The translations under genes were made by a program, and so were the position numbers. Below the pieces are notes generated by a model that saw only the letters and a list, made by a program, of their open reading frames with translations, did no database searches and was not told where the DNA came from. A DNA stretch of 64,000 nucleotides, from contig JAWQEG010001537.1 of the NCBI GenBank assembly GCA_033782935.1, forward strand, positions 186,001-250,000. The letters run 5' to 3'. This document shows positions 1-10,240 of this stretch, piece after piece. This DNA comes from Petrolisthes cinctipes. Lineage: Eukaryota; Arthropoda; Malacostraca; Decapoda; Porcellanidae. How positions within the stretch are numbered: position 1 is the first letter of the stretch; the number at the start of each line of letters is the position of its first letter.

Positions 1-778
1 AATACTGTTGCCAGCAGGGCTTCCATTCTAGGGTAAAATACCCTAAACTAGGGTAATTGGACCCTTCCTAGGGTAGTGTTTAGGGTAATGCATAAACTAG
101 GGTAATTCTAGGGTAATCTGCCGTCAGGCTGGTTTTTATTTAATAGTGTCCGATTAATGTACTGTACATATTATCATCCCCGTGATTTGTATGAGCATAC
201 CCGCCGGGCGCCAGGGATAGGGAGGTAGGGAGGTGGGTACCAACCTACTGGAACTCATGTCACTTTAATCCTTACGTAAATAGTTCGTAAGGATGAATAT
301 TGCTTATAATCATGAGGATTTTTCCGCCTTTTCTTTTCCTTCTGAACTGTTCCCGTTCGATATTGTGTCGGTGCAACCAAGAGTCATCCATAAGTAATTA
401 TGTCGTACGTACGAATATTCTAAGCATAACCATGAGTGCTTTTACGGCTTTTATATTATCCTATTTCGTCCCGTACGCGTTCTCTTCTGAAATCTGGAGC
501 GTGAAGCTGTTCTCTTGATCTCTTCACAAGTTCACACACACACAGTCAGACACTTGCGAGGACGAGTCCACACAATACAGCAGCTGCAATAGTGCTCCTA
601 CCAGCTGTATTCTACTTGAAGGTGGCCTCCTCCCATATAAACAGTTAACTTCATATCCATTCTATAAGGTAATTTATTATTGTATATATGCATATTTTTC
701 TTGAACTAAGTTATGTTAACTGCGAATAAGTGAAAGAAAATGAAAATGCTATTAAGGTATATTTAGCCGAAAATAGCC

Positions 779-870
779 TATGCTATTTAACCCTTACACT
801 GCCGCCGACAGCATATGCTGATCGCTACAGAGCACTCCCCAGTGCCACCGACAGCATATGCTGTTTTCAC
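779..870. repeat. piggyBac-like terminus with duplicated palindrome
   Basis: A TTAA is followed by CCCTTACACTGCC and then by two copies of the 12-bp palindrome CAGCATATGCTG, each preceded by CCGA, about 50 bp apart. TTAA followed by CCC is typical of piggyBac-type ends. The TTAA MITE at 31560-32165 has the same layout (TTAACCCC, then CCGACATATCGG). No matching opposite end is visible, so this may be a solo terminus stranded inside the hAT element. Confidence 0.4.
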
Positions 871-1237
871 TTGTAATAATTGTTTAAAAGTGGGAATGGT
901 AGGTTTAGGTACTTGGTAGTTACTGACAACTCACCATGGTTTGGCACCAAACACAGTTGTTGGAGTATAATATGAGACATTAGGTGGTAAACTTATGTTC
1001 ATTGGAGCCTACTAGCCAGTATTCTGGGAGCTCGTTTTGGTTTATAACCGACCGGCGGCCGTGGTTTTTGTTATTTCGTCGTAATGCATCAATAAATTAT
1101 ATGATTGGAACTTTTTATATTAGTATTTACTATTTATTATTTATATGGTGTACAGTAGGCTATATTTATATGTTTGAAAAATTTGTGTTATTGAAGACAA
1201 ATTTTCTAGACCTTACTTAGAATTCCTAGACTACAAC

Positions 1238-1960
1238 TTGGGTAAGTTTAATAGTTACAACACACTTTTCCAGTCTGAGGCTCCAAATTTCTTCACATTA
1301 AAAACTGAAACGTGTAAACTCATTAGAAGTTTATGTTCAGACTTCATGGATGTAAGTTTTGTTAAGAAAGCAGACATTTCTCTCCTTACTCCTGCTCATC
1401 CCATGTTTTCTAGTACTTTCGTCCCAACTGAGAATATTTATCTAGGAGTGAGTGCATCAACATCAGTAAATAATATGAAAATAGCAGGAGCAGGCTACTA
1501 AAGAAGAACTTTCTCAGTTTCAAAAGTCATGTCAGTCTTTCCTGATAGAAGCTGTACTCCAAATCCAAAAAAGATATTCCTTGAATGACAAAATTCATGA
1601 CATAGTAGCCTGCATCAACCCACACTCTGCTTCTACCCTTAACCCTCCCTCCCTAGCATTTTTATTTGATGAACTGCCCCAGTTACAAAAATTTGCTGAC
1701 AAAAAGCTTGTGGATGAAGAGTGGAGACTACACTACTTGGATGAGGAACTATCTAAAAACTAAATTTCATGCAGTACTGGAAGATAGTATTAAATAGGAA
1801 AAATTATGCAGGCCTACAATGTTACCCTAATTTATCAGATGTTATTTCCACTCTCCTTTCACTACCTTTTTCAAATGCTGCTGTGGAACGTTTTTTCAGT
1901 CAATTAAACATAACAAAAACCTCATTAAGAAGCTCTCTAAAAAATTAAACAATATGTGGT
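1238..1960 (+). pseudogene. hAT transposase remnant (middle and C-terminal parts)
   Basis: Two short open stretches (1238-1501 and 1581-1763) encode the region before the hAT C-terminus, including an IYLG motif also present in the transposase at 3266-5361. Around 1850-1950 another frame reads LPFSNAAVERFFSQLNITKT, the hAT dimerisation signature. Frameshifts and stops separate the pieces. No N-terminal zinc finger or DDE catalytic aspartates can be found, so it cannot make an active transposase. It sits inside the hAT termini at 15-2344 and shares their orientation. Confidence 0.75.
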
Positions 1961-2352
1961 CTCATGCATGGAATTTATTACATGAAACGCCTTGGTTTTG
2001 ATGACAATATGCTAAAAGCAATGAATAATGTTTAATAAGAGTGATGCTACATGTTCTGAGGCTGCAAATATGTAAGTCTCCTGGAGGTGTTACAGTGTTA
2101 GCAGATAGAGTATACAACTGCATATTTCTAAATAAAATACCCTTTAATTTATGCGGCATTTGTTTTTTTCCTGTGTGTGTGGGGGGAATGTTTGGCGGGG
2201 GGGGGCAATATATAAACTTATGTATGATAGTGCATGAATCAACAATTTTATGAAGAACTTCGACAATCTAGGGTAAAACACTCGAATCTAGGGTAATATC
2301 GACAAAAATCTAGGGTAGGATTTCATCAACTCATGGAAGCCCTGATTGCCAG

Positions 2353-2973
2353 CTAGTACACGGGCGGCGGCCCAGCCTTGCCGCCGTGACCACACCGAGT
2401 GTGGTTGAACGCTTAGTGAACGAACCATGATGAGTCTTCTTGTTTAATGTGCTTCCTGTTTATAGAGAATGGCATTACAAGAGGTACGACTAATGTACAT
2501 AAATGGTCGCTTTTTCTCAATTGAATAGCTAATATTTCCGACTCGGAATATAACTGATGTTCCAGTATTTACATTTTATTATGGTTTGGAAAATTTTGTT
2601 TTTCCTTCCCTAGTTGTCCCTCATTTTCTCCCGGGAAATACAGTAACGATTGATTTTATCCATACCTTGAATGTGCGTATTTTTTTATGCAAATGCAGTA
2701 TTTAATTAAAATCACAAAGAAAAGATCATGTAAAAAAAGAAAAATCTGTAACAACTCTTTAATTACAAATAATATCATAAACCTTGAGTTTCACAAATAT
2801 ACCATTAATATGTATGACAAATGTAAGAAAAATAAAGTACAATTTAGATATGTATTTGAATAATTGCATTTAACAACATTATCAACAGGAGAAGTGAGTA
2901 ATCAAATATATACTTAAATTATTGAATAAACAAAGAAACGAACATTAATGTAGTGTACATCGACCCAAATACA
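2353..2973. other. non-coding AT-rich interval
   Basis: No supportable gene is seen. A short GC-rich stretch (2361-2395, CGGGCGGCGGCCC followed by TTGCCGCCGTG) could be a decayed transposon end. I found no duplication to support that. The rest is AT-rich. Confidence 0.5.
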
Positions 2974-3236
2974 TTGGCAGAGACCCGACGGGTGTTGGGT
3001 ATGGGTATAGGTCTGGTAACAGTGGAGAAACCTGCCAAATGTTTAATAAACTGTACTTGTTTAATACCTTCTTAGCTGTTTGTCATTATCATTATAATTG
3101 ATAATGATCAAAATTGTAAGAATAATAATATATAATAAAGGAATCAACAGCTACAGCACTGATGGCTACGTTTGGCAGAAAGTTTTTCCACTGTTACCAG
3201 ACCAGCACCCAAAACCAACACCAGTCGGCTCTCAGC
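2974..3236. mobile_element. inverted-repeat element (MITE-like)
   Basis: Two arms of about 65 bp (2974-3039 and 3171-3236) are inverted copies of each other, sharing GGTCTGGTAACAGTGGA and CTGCCAAA. The spacer of about 130 bp is AT-rich. There is no coding capacity. The element lies just 3' of the hAT transposase at 3266-5361. It could be a separate MITE or part of that element's 3' end. No target duplication was identified. Confidence 0.6.
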
Positions 3237-3265
3237 AAATTTATGGAAAATAATAACAAAAATAA

Positions 3266-5361
3266 TTATGACTTAAGAATAGCATTTATCATATCATCTG
3301 TTGGCTTGAAATTATAGCATGCCCCGTGGACTTTTACTGCCTCAGAAACGAGAGTCAGTGATTGCAGTGCAGGCATTTGGAGACGATTCCGGATATCTGT
3401 TTTAATTAAATTCATTTTAGAAAATATTCGTTCTGCAGCAGTATTAGAAGTTGGCAGTGCCAATACTTGCAATGCAAAGAGGGCAAAATTCTTAAACTGC
3501 TTTGTACCTTCATTGTCTTCTAACTCTCCCAATTTTATATAGAAATCATGGATATCAGAGGTGTCGTTCTTGAGATAGGCTAAGTTAGGTGTACTGTCCA
3601 AATTCCTCCATTCATTATCTAGGTCTTGTAAACTTCCTACGTACAGCCTGGGTACAAGCTTTACAAAATCTGTCAAGGAGGGCATCAACTCCCTACTTTT
3701 GCTGTCTAGTACCTTATTTTTACCTAAGAATGATGCCATATACCACAAAGGTGAGTTAAGGTCAAACCTCTTTTGCATTTGTTGGTACATAGTGATCATA
3801 AATTCTCGACAGCGGGATCGGACATAGTCAACCATACCTTGATTACGAATGTACACTTCTGTTTGGAGAAGGCCGTGGATAGCTGATCCTAAGTAGATCT
3901 GATTTAATGGCAAATGATTAGAACTTAACATTGGATCAAATGTCATCAGATCAGCTTTTTCCACAACATCTCTTCGACAGAAGTATCCTAGGAGGTTTCT
4001 AAAGAGCTGAATTATGGGGTCATTTAGTAAATGTACAGTTGGTGTATCTCTCTGAAATAGTAAGTTAATTTTTGAAAATGTTGGCAAAATGAAATTAAGA
4101 AAATTGTAGTACAGAAATACTGAAGGATCCTTGAGATCTTTTACAATAAATTCCACAGATCAGAGCCTTTCACCAAGTTCGTTTTCTATAAAAAACAATT
4201 TGAGTGCAGCCCACTGCTCAAGGATTCTCTCTACTGCTTTATGTAAAAGAAAGCCATCTGGTTTGACAAGCATGCAAAATTTTGTGGGGTTTTAATTCTA
4301 GGAATAATTGTGCCTGTTTAAACTGGTGTTGTCTTTTTGAGCTATGGGAAAAGTATGAATATATATTCCTGAGAAGATCTTCACAATGTCTAGGTAGAGT
4401 TTTTGCAGCTTCAGACGCACATAAATGTATACTATGGCAAATGCACCTGAATATTGTTATACCTGGCAAGTCTGCTCTCAGTCGGCTGGCTAGAGAATTA
4501 TTGTCCCCCATTAGGTTGGAAGCACCGTCAGTTGCAAATCCCACAACATTGCTCAGAGGAATGTCATATGCAGATAAAGTTTTCAGCAGTAAAGTATATA
4601 AATGTTCCCCAGTTGAGCCCACGCATTCCTTGTTGTCGTCATCATATACATCAATGAGTTCCAAGGTGCCAGTCTTCATCGTTGTCGTATCTGTATCATA
4701 ATATTTAACAACCAACGTCAAACATTTAGTGGTGCTGACATCCGTGGACTCATCAATGATTACAGAAAACTTATGACCTTTGAGCTTACTTACCATATCC
4801 AAAGTTACACATTTACCAATCGCTTTTGCTACCTGAGTGCATTTGGTTTTCTTCATGCACATTCCTTGTGCGATTGGCGAATCTGGAAACAAGGTTTTGC
4901 ATAGTTCTACCAAATGATCTGCAATGGTGAATGGTAAGTTATGCTCAGCTATAAAGCATATTAACAAGATCTTCGCTAATGCTATGGTGTCATTAAGACA
5001 ACGGCGTCCATCAACTGGCTCAACCTCCTGTACATCCCTCACCCTATCCTCCTGCCTCTGCAGCATGTGTGCCTCATTGGTGATGTGTCTGTAATGAGAT
5101 ACATACTAATAGCCTACGTAAGGCGGTGGGATGGTTGATATAACTCGATGCTTGTCAAGAGAACAATATTAAAACAACAAAATAAAGGTTTGATAGTGTA
5201 CTGCATACCTTATGTCTCTTAATAGTGGAAAGTTCGGCATTGAATTCTTTGTTGCATACTGTGCAGTAAGCTCTCTCTGCATTGCCGTCCACCCGTGACA
5301 ACCAATGCCTGAACTCCTCATTCACCAACCATTCGTCTCTCAGTTTTCGCTTGGGAGGCAT
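3266..5361 (-). pseudogene. hAT transposase copy 1 (two exons, broken)
   Basis: Exon 1 (about 5209-5361) encodes a BED-type zinc finger with YCTVC and IKRHK. A GTATGC donor follows. Exon 2 starts near 5088 or 5072 after an acceptor-like AG. It carries the catalytic motifs IIDESTDVS (first Asp), GFATDGASNL (second Asp) and the CxxH signature CICHSIHL. It ends in a conserved CQTRWLS. There an extra T near 4240 shifts the frame, and after the shift an in-frame TGA lies near 4162. The final 296 codons (3266-4156) are open and hold the third acidic region and the hAT dimerisation domain (ALPTSNTAAERIFSKMNLIK). Two small lesions in an otherwise near-complete coding region suggest recent inactivation. 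Confidence 0.85.
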
Positions 5362-5926
5362 GCTAACCTTTAAATTTATATCAATATTAGTTCAAGGGCC
5401 TGAGATACGAATATTATGAATGCCGGTATACAAAGGAGGCCTACAGATAAAACACGAATGATAGACATGTTCGTTTTCTTTATAAATTTCTCTGAGAGAA
5501 AACTGATTTAATAGCTTTGAGGGGAACTCAATATCATTCAGTGCATTGAATAAAGAGGTGATAAATAACAAAACTATATGCCCCTCACACACCCGTGACT
5601 TACCTTGATGAAGGCCTTGAAACAACTAACTTCCCTCAAAGTTTATAAGTAAAAAGGAAACTCTCATAATGTTCCGAAGATGGAAATAAATCAATATGAT
5701 ACTCCGGTCGTGAAGGTGTCTGTCATGAGAATATATCATTGACATAAGGAAAGATTGATAATTGCAAGACACATTGAGGCATAAAATGAAAAGATATAAA
5801 ACAATGTAGAATGATCATTTTAAATACAGCAACTTTCTTGTTTACTATTTAAAAACGTTAAATTAAAGTGTGGTGGTTCCCAATGTAGTCGAATGTGGAC
5901 GAACTCCAACTTGACCACGGTGGGTT

Positions 5927-5984
5927 GCCAGACGTCGTCAGAAAACCACGTTTACACAGAAAAAAACACAAAACGGCATCCCTG
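5927..5984 (-). repeat. 5' terminus of hAT copy 1
   Basis: Read on the minus strand, the element appears to start at 5984 with CAGGGATGCCGTTTTGTG. A second TCTGGCAACCC motif lies about 45 bp inside. The same paired layout occurs at 9434-9501 and 30905-30967, upstream of the two related transposases. This is what defines it as a family terminus. The matching 3' terminus was not resolved. Confidence 0.65.
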
Positions 5985-6369
5985 GACCGTCACCGTCACT
6001 ACACGCTAGTATATTTCTGTTCTTTACTGGCAACTCTGAACACTGGGTTACCAAAGGTAATTAAATTTGTGTGTATACAAATCTTTTATATTTTAGAATA
6101 ATTTGAGTGTAAACTCAAATATGTTATTGTAAAAATATTTGTAATTGTTTATTGTTTGATTTCACCTATACATTTCTTAGTTCAAGGTAACAGATTTTCG
6201 TTTATAAATGAAGGATATAGAAAGGGAAACTAAACTATAGGATACAACATTATATGTTTTTTTTTTAATTGAAACAAGAAATATAACTGTAAAATATATA
6301 ATTAATAAACAAGTAAAACATTTAACATTTAACAAACATATACAATATTTTATTTATTGTAGGCTACAT
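5985..6369. other. non-coding spacer between two hAT copies
   Basis: AT-rich with no gene. It contains GGCAACTCTG at about 6029-6038, resembling another hAT end in the same orientation. No duplication supports it. Confidence 0.45.
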
Positions 6370-7535
6370 GGGCTATTTATAAGGATTCCATCATTGCACC
6401 AGATACTTTAAATTTATAACACTCTCCTTGTTCCCTGACTGCTTCAGATACATAACATAGTGATTTAAGAGAATGGATATTTAACTTATTTCTTATATCT
6501 GTTTCAATTAAATGTAGTTTAGAAAACAGTCTTTCTGCGTCTGTGTTTGTAACAGGCAGAGCTAAAATGTTTAAAGAAAACGTGGCCAGAGTTTTGAACA
6601 GATACTTATTATTTTTGGTCATATTCCCAAGTTTGGTATATAACAAAACAGCATCACATGAATTTGTAGCCAACGTGTTTGACTTGGATGGAGAATTTTG
6701 TGTGGTTTTATGTCCAATAAGGTTTGAAATTGTTTAAATTCATATTTGCGTTTGGCACTGTGAGCAAAATGGGTATAAATACTTCTTATCAATCAAATCT
6801 TCACAATGTCTGGGAAGAGTCTTAGCTGCTTCGGAAGCACACAAGTGGAGAGAATGACAAATGCATTTTAAAATTGTAATCCCTGGAAAGTTTTCCCTTA
6901 ACCTACTGCATAAAGAGTTTGATTCTCCCACTAAATTCGATGCTCCGTCTGCAGCAAAACCAACCAAATTATTCAGGGGAATATCATGAAAATTTAAAGT
7001 TTCAATAATCATGTTATACAGTGACTGGCCAGAAGATCCAGTCGTTTGCATTTTGTCACCATAAATGTTAATTAAATCTAGCATCTTTGTAACAATTATT
7101 CCTTTGGCTGAATTATAAAATTTTGCTATCACCGTAAGACATTTGGTTGCACTGACATCAGTTGACTCGTCAATAATTATGGAAAATTTATGCTGCCTCA
7201 AATCTCTCACAAACTCTTCTGAGATAACTAAACCAACTTTCTTTGCAATTTCTGTACACTTTGTTCTTTTCATGTGTAATCCCTGGGCAATGGCAGAGTC
7301 GGGAAATATTGTTTTAAAAAGATCTGTCATATGGTCAGCAATGAGGAAAGGTATATTATGTTCGGCCATGAAACATATTAATAATATATATGCAACGTTT
7401 ATTTTATACCGAATATCTTGACATCCCTGCTGATCTTCTTGACGAGACTTTTGACTAGAGCTGGCTGCATGAATTTGTGTTTTCTGTGGGACAGGAAATG
7501 ATAATTTTTCTAGGTGTATCTTTAATTTTGCTTAA

Positions 7536-8380
7536 GGGGAGCCTCCACTGGCCCTCCAGTCAGATCCTTATCTCCAATCATTACCTCCCCAATCCTAATC
7601 CTCAATCCAGAGTCCCTGACCAAAACCACCCTCATCCTAACCCCATTCCTAATCCTACCCTGGATCCCTAAATCCTTCGCACAACCCCCGCATATTATGC
7701 TGCCCATGAGCGGCCCTCTGCGGGACCTTGAACTTGAAGTTGAAATCAGGTCCGTATGTGCGCATTAAAAAAATCGGCAAAATTCAATAGTCTGCCATAC
7801 ACCAGCCACTTCTCCATACTCAGTATAACTTAGGAAAGATAAAGAAAATGGAGGTATTACAAATTTAGAGCACTAATAAAAGAATTTTTAATTTAAATTT
7901 TTTTTCAAGTGATATTTTCCAGTATAATAGCTATCAACACGAAGGGTTTTTACATCATGTCAATTAATCTTTTCACACGTGATATACGTATACAGTATAT
8001 GAGCACATTCCGTTAGAGGGATTTCCATCAAAAATGATTATTTTATTTTTGGTGATTTTTTTTCCCCCAAAATTTCAGGCGACAATTTATTTCAACAATT
8101 TCAGGCGAGGAATGTTCTCATTTACAGCAGTGACAAAGGACTTTTCGTTCCATAGAAGTGTTGCTATATATCAGAGGATAGTCCACATAAAATCTTATGC
8201 TATTCTGAAACATAGATATTTTTTTGTTAATATTTTCCATTTTTTTTTTCAAACGTTTTAAGAAAAATATTATTTGTTGCTCGATTGCAATGAAAATTGG
8301 TCAGCATATGTAAAAACCAACGAGGATTTTGCTTCTAAAATTAACAGGAGTGCAAATGGGGGTGAGAGTGGAGGCTCCCC
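7536..8380. mobile_element. TTAA-flanked MITE family A, copy 1
   Basis: The termini are perfect inverted repeats GGGGAGCCTCCAC / GTGGAGGCTCCCC, flanked by TTAA at 7532-7535 and 8381-8384. The internal sequence (about 7950-8340) is clearly related to the three copies in the satellite array, sharing CACACGTGATATACGTAT and ATATCAGAGGATAGTCCACA. No transposase is encoded. It is longer than the other copies (700 bp) because a LINE tail lies within it. TTAA duplication is piggyBac-like, but the GGGG start is not the usual CCC, so the superfamily is left open. Confidence 0.85.
7560..7735 (+). mobile_element. 5'-truncated CR1-like LINE 3' tail
   Basis: This segment matches the last part of the LINE at 25575-29446 in opposite orientation. 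It ends the same open frame (LPNPNPQ ... PNPTLDP, stop at 7671) and has the same downstream sequence through GCATATTATGC and CTCTGCGGGACC. About 175 bp remain. It lies inside MITE copy 1, so it inserted after that MITE. Confidence 0.78.
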
Positions 8381-8384
8381 TTAA

Positions 8385-8545
8385 GGGATAGTATGCATTT
8401 TCTATATTAGAGTGCCTTGATTCCTCCAAAGTATGTTGGAAAATGGGGCCAATGAGTAAATATAATGGTGATCTGTTGCTTGCAATAGTTAGGAATAATC
8501 AGTTGCCCCAGATGTACCACCAAACACAGTGTACTATGTACCCCC
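8385..8545. mobile_element. TTAA-flanked MITE family B, copy 1
   Basis: A body of about 160 bp begins GGGATAGTAT and ends GTACTATGTACCCCC, with TTAA at 8546-8549. Its left TTAA was used as the target by the larger MITE, so it now reads TTAA at 7532-7535, then MITE A, then TTAA at 8381-8384. Internal sequence (TTGATTCCTCCAAAGTATG, AATGGTGATCTGTTGCTTG) matches three other copies in the window. Confidence 0.78.
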
Positions 8546-9433
8546 TTAATTCTTTTTCATAATATGCCATGATTGGTTCTTTTAACCTATGATTAAATGA
8601 AAAGGTTGCCTTACCTTGTGACGCTTTATTGCTGTAAGATCCCCAGAAAACGTCTTTTGGCATTTGTTACAGTAGGCTTTGGTTGGATCTCCATCTACTT
8701 TTTCTAGCCATGGTCTAAAATCGTCCATGTGTAACCATTCATCCCTTAGTTTCCGTTTACCAGCCATTTCCATCTGAAAATATCAAATATCAAATATGTC
8801 AATTTACAAAAGTTATAGGAAGGTATCCCATTTTCTGTTAAGTGCCGTATAATCTGTTAAATGTTTGCAATGGATAACTTCTCTATTTTCCTTACACTCG
8901 TAAAAAGTTAAAATTTTCAATCCAAAGGTAATGTTTACGTATTAACACTTACCGGAGTTTGAGGGAAAGATGTCGGCGAGATATCTATAGTTCGTATTGT
9001 AGCTCTGGAACACCTTGGATGATGTCTTCAATGTGAATGCACCCAGAGAACTGACATCTGCTTCAAATCTGTTTACAGTATCTGTCTTGATTTGACATAA
9101 ATTGGTTCATAATTAATATGTTATTAAGGAATTTGTAAGTACAATGCAATTCCATACCCTAAAGAATTTGAAAAATAGTTAAACAAATATTTTTATGCTG
9201 CTTTGCCATGAAAATGCTTAATTTAATTTTGTAGAAACAAATTCTACACACAGAAGAACCCGAAAAGTCCATTTTAATTAGTGCTAAATATAATTTTAAG
9301 GACTTATTTGACGATAAAAAACATCATCTGTTATCACTATTTATTTCCATTCATGTAAGGTCAGTTTTTACAAATTATATGTTTAATTTTTAATGTGGTT
9401 TCTGTGCCGAGTGTGGATGTGGAAAAAAATTCT

Positions 9434-9501
9434 ACGATCAGTTGCCAGATGTCGCTATTTTTCTACGTTTCTCAGCAAAATTCTACAAAACGGCAACCCT
9501 G
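9434..9501 (-). repeat. 5' terminus of hAT copy 2
   Basis: On the minus strand the element starts at 9501 with CAGGGTTGCCGTTTTGTAG. A TCTGGCAAC motif sits about 55 bp inside, as in the other two family members. The bases just outside (9502-9509) begin a tRNA-derived SINE tail, so the flanking duplication cannot be verified. Confidence 0.68.
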
Positions 9502-9687
9502 CAATGATGATGATAGTATGGCTGTGTAAGCAGGAAGACCTCAGACAGCTGACTCAAACCCCCAACCCCCTGCTCACAGGGGTGGTAACCTCTGGCATCA
9601 GTGAAAGATTTTTTACAGTGTCCCAAGCAAGGACCGAATGCTGGACCACAGAGACTGCAGCCGTGCACTCTACCACTGTGCTAGCCA
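9502..9687 (-). mobile_element. tRNA-derived SINE
   Basis: Read on the minus strand, the head starts GGCTAGCACAGTGGTAGAG, a good RNA polymerase III A box. It has a B-box-like CATTCGGTCC about 45 bp later. A tRNA-unrelated body follows, and a short (ATC)n tail abuts the hAT end at 9501. Total length is about 185 bp, typical for a short SINE. It is not a functional tRNA because the acceptor stem and cloverleaf are not maintained. Confidence 0.55.
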
Positions 9688-9740
9688 TAATAATAATAAA
9701 CGGTTTATTTGATGTATGCAGCCAAATGCTGAAAATATAC

Positions 9741-9810
9741 ATGTGTGTGTGTGTGTGTGTGTGTATGCGTGAGGCTACACAGAGAAACATGGTGTGTGTG
9801 TGTGTGTGTT
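9741..9810. repeat. two (GT)n microsatellites
   Basis: Two GT runs (about 9742-9763 and 9791-9810) are separated by about 28 bp of unique sequence. Long open frames here are simple-repeat artefacts. Confidence 0.85.
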
Positions 9811-9902
9811 GTACACTCGCGCACCACAGTCTCTAGCCCACCTGAGTTTGGGCCGGAGATATGGCTCAGATCCTTTCTGGACGACAGCCCACTCAAACGA
9901 TT
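9811..9902 (+). repeat. left arm of 90-bp dispersed inverted repeat
   Basis: About 90 bp containing ACTCGCGCACCACA, TAGCCCACCTGAGTTTG and CTTTCTGGACGACAGCCCAC recur inverted at 11236-11327. Identity by eye is about 90 percent. The arms contain a B-box-like GGTTCGGATCC, so they may be two oppositely oriented copies of a short SINE-like repeat. No coding potential. Confidence 0.7.
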
Positions 9903-10185
9903 AAGATGCCACACAAGCACGAACATACGTTTCGAACCGATACAAGCTTGACTCCCTGTTTGACATGTATAATTAATTGTTTTTTAAGGCTACGCAATCA
10001 TATTTTGGCTGTGTGAATGACATTTATGTATATAATTATTGCAATATACTATCCCCATAATTTATAATGAACTAGCACACGAAAGAATATTACCAGAGGA
10101 TTCATGAAATTACTAACTAAACAACACACTTCAAATCAGCAAGTGAACTCAGAGGTTTATTCGGCGCACACGAGCGTTTGTCTAT

Positions 10186-10240
<55 letters not shown>

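Larger units (their letters stand above)
15..2344 (+). mobile_element. hAT DNA transposon, structurally complete, decayed
   Basis: The ends are a perfect 11-bp inverted repeat, CAGGGCTTCCA at 15-25 and its complement at 2334-2344. The flanking 8 bp are GTTGCCAG (7-14) and ATTGCCAG (2345-2352), matching at 7 of 8 positions, as expected for the 8-bp hAT duplication. Just inside the left end lie six direct and one inverted copy of TAGGGTA (about 27-117). Three direct copies lie inside the right end (2267-2317). These look like subterminal transposase-binding repeats. The interior holds only fragments of a hAT transposase, so the copy is non-autonomous. Orientation follows the transposase remnant. 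Boundaries are read from the sequence; the family assignment rests on the 8-bp duplication, the CAGGG terminus and the hAT dimerisation remnant. Confidence 0.88.
6377..8773 (-). pseudogene. hAT transposase copy 2 (internally deleted)
   Basis: Exon 1 (about 8615-8773) encodes a BED-like zinc finger (AYCNKCQ, IKRHK) and ends at a strong CACAAG/GTAAGG donor. Exon 2 begins near 7483 after TTTCCTGTCCCACAG and joins in phase. It shows IIIDESTDVSATK, GFAADGASNL and CICHSLHL. An extra C near 6775 shifts the frame. After the conserved SQTRWL near 6680 the middle of the protein is missing and sequence jumps to the C-terminal dimerisation domain (ALPVTNTDAERLFSKLH; 6377-6673). The intron of about 1.1 kb is swollen by nested insertions. 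It is a close relative of the copy at 3266-5361. Confidence 0.83.

Noticed and set aside
27..117. Interstitial telomeric repeat
   Set aside because: The TAGGGTA copies are irregularly spaced and confined to hAT ends; not a TTAGG or TTAGGG tandem array.
2373..5984. Left hAT terminus at 2373 for copy 1
   Set aside because: Only a loose match to the terminal repeat and the flanking 8 bp do not match those outside 5984.
6039..9509. Left hAT terminus near 6041 for copy 2
   Set aside because: The candidate CACTGGGTTACC is a weak match and no 8-bp duplication pairs with 9502-9509.
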